Shown here: positions 63,315 to 64,000 of the stretch, in pieces | How the letters are laid out: every line of letters begins with the position of its first letter | How positions within the stretch are numbered: the stretch's first letter is position 1 | The notes under the pieces: model-generated | Databases searched by the model: none | What the model saw: only the letters and a program-made list of their open reading frames with translations | Told to the model about the DNA's origin: nothing | NCBI GenBank assembly: GCA_963771305.1 | Contig: CAVYTS010000030.1 | Coordinates: 19,648-83,647 of the forward strand | Length of the DNA: 64,000 nucleotides | Source of the DNA: CAJCIT01 sp963771305 | GTDB taxonomy: Bacteria > Acidobacteriota > Terriglobia > Bryobacterales > Bryobacteraceae | Direction of reading: 5' to 3' | Made by a program: the position numbers and the translations under genes

Positions 63315-64000
63315 TCAGCCCGTTCCACGTATGCCGACCTTATCGCGCACGGGTTTGCGTGAGCCAACACGGCGAGGTCCCGAGTTTCGGCGTTGATCAG
63401 GCACGGGTGGCGCTTGCGTCATCTTCTGGATACTGACCGGACGCTGGGCTTCTGCTTTTGCATCCAATCCCAAGAGGCTTCTGAGGAGATCAAATGCTTC
63501 CGGCTTTTCAGCAAGTACCGCTTCGCCGTCCAGGGCTTCCTCCACCATCTTTTCGCACTGATCGAACGACCACGCGTGCCGTTCCAGATCTGTTCGCGTC
63601 ACCGTTGGCCCACCGTGTTCCAAGACCTCTGCCAGCGTGCGAGTGAACCAATCTTTCAGGATGCCGACACACCCCATCGAATGCGCGTAGCAATATTCCC
63701 AATCACGCCAAAGCGCTGGTTCTTCCGCCACGGGAGATGTCGTTGAAAGCTGAAGATGACGCGCTGAAAGGCAACAACATCCTCCGGATCGTTTGCCTGA
63801 TACCGCCGGAAATGGATATCGATGCTGCGGCGGCTCAGTTGCGCGCTGAGATTCCGGCACGGCAGCAAATCATAGGTACCGATGAGCACGTGGACACATC
63901 CGGTCAGACTGGCCAAGGACTTGAGACAATCCAGTTGATCTCCGAGTCGGCGGCCGCTGGCAATTTCGGCGAGGTGCTGGGCCTCGTCAATGAGAAGGGC
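63315..64000 (-). CDS. tniB: TniB/TnsC-type AAA+ transposition ATPase (partial, frameshifted)
   Basis: Runs past the right edge. From the edge it reads ALLIDEAQHLAEIASGRRLGDQLDCLKSLA (Walker B and following helix), VHVLIGTYDLLP (sensor 1) and LSRRSIDIHFRRYQANDPEDVVAFQRV. A missing base near 63730 shifts the frame; the other frame continues PVAEEPALWRDWEYCYAHSMGCVGILKDWFTRTLAEVLEHG to the end RGTG at 63315. By family it is the ATP-dependent regulator that bridges TniQ-marked target and the TniA/TnsB transposase. Walker A and the transposase gene are outside the window. Confidence 0.83.

Noticed and set aside
1..64000. CRISPR arrays, tRNA or rRNA genes
   Set aside because: No regularly spaced short repeats and no cloverleaf or rRNA segments were recognised by eye; a dedicated scan could still find a tRNA.

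Overview
The window is high-GC DNA from a Gram-negative, probably diderm soil bacterium. The best guess is an Acidobacteriota member of the Solibacter/Bryobacter type. This rests on paired secreted VWA-domain proteins, a large Asp-box (BNR) propeller protein, many CHASE3/PAS histidine kinases, Kdo and heptose (LPS) genes, an exosortase and large TniQ proteins. The lineage is inference; no rRNA marker is present.

Layout. 1-4.7 kb: a minus-strand branched-chain amino-acid-type ABC transporter operon (periplasmic binding protein, an aldo/keto reductase-RidA fusion, LivG, LivF, partial LivH). 4.7-9.4 kb: a decaying acyl-transfer locus (MBOAT and SGNH genes, each with an in-frame TAG, and an FkbH tail) cut by a damaged ISNCY/IS1202-type insertion sequence. 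9.4-12.1 kb: acyl-CoA synthetase and RraA-like protein. 12.4-13.6 kb: frameshifted ISL3 element. 13.9-20.2 kb: a CheB-CheR-PAS-kinase hybrid with its LuxR-type regulator, then a CHASE3 kinase. 20.5-22.2 kb: intact IS1634-type transposase. 22.4-26.4 kb: UdgX, then a minus-strand Mla/MCE lipid transport set (MlaD-OmpA fusion, MlaF, MlaE) and a His-rich secreted protein. 26.7-35.6 kb: signalling and stress island with an NtrC-type regulator, three kinases, a CheY-like regulator, a YciE-like ferritin fold, a glycine-zipper stress protein, a BON protein and a small basic protein. 36-38 kb: convergent heptose genes with an unusual domain split. 38-44.2 kb: Asp-box protein, LolA-like protein, 1-Cys peroxiredoxin, and a divergent persulfide dioxygenase-like/rhodanese fusion. 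44.5-47.5 kb: small periplasmic protein and two VWA proteins. 47.6-50.9 kb: kdsB-pyrG-kdsA. 51-54 kb: type IV pilin-like protein and M1 aminopeptidase. 54.1-61.3 kb: gltX, carbamoyltransferase, exosortase, EpsI-like, moaA and a DUF2891-type gene, all carrying single-base frameshifts. 61.4-64 kb: a hypothetical gene and the tniQ-tniB end of a Tn7/Tn5053-like transposon running out of the window.

Three themes stand out. The first is a dense two-component network built from related kinase modules. The second is envelope building (Kdo, heptose, CTP, MCE transport, exosortase). The third is uneven gene integrity: 13.9-54.1 kb reads cleanly, whereas 4.7-13.6 kb and 54.3-63.8 kb carry internal stops and single-base indels. 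The indels in essential genes such as gltX are most easily explained as sequence or assembly error. The lesions around the insertion sequences look like real decay. No CRISPR array, rRNA or tRNA gene was recognised.
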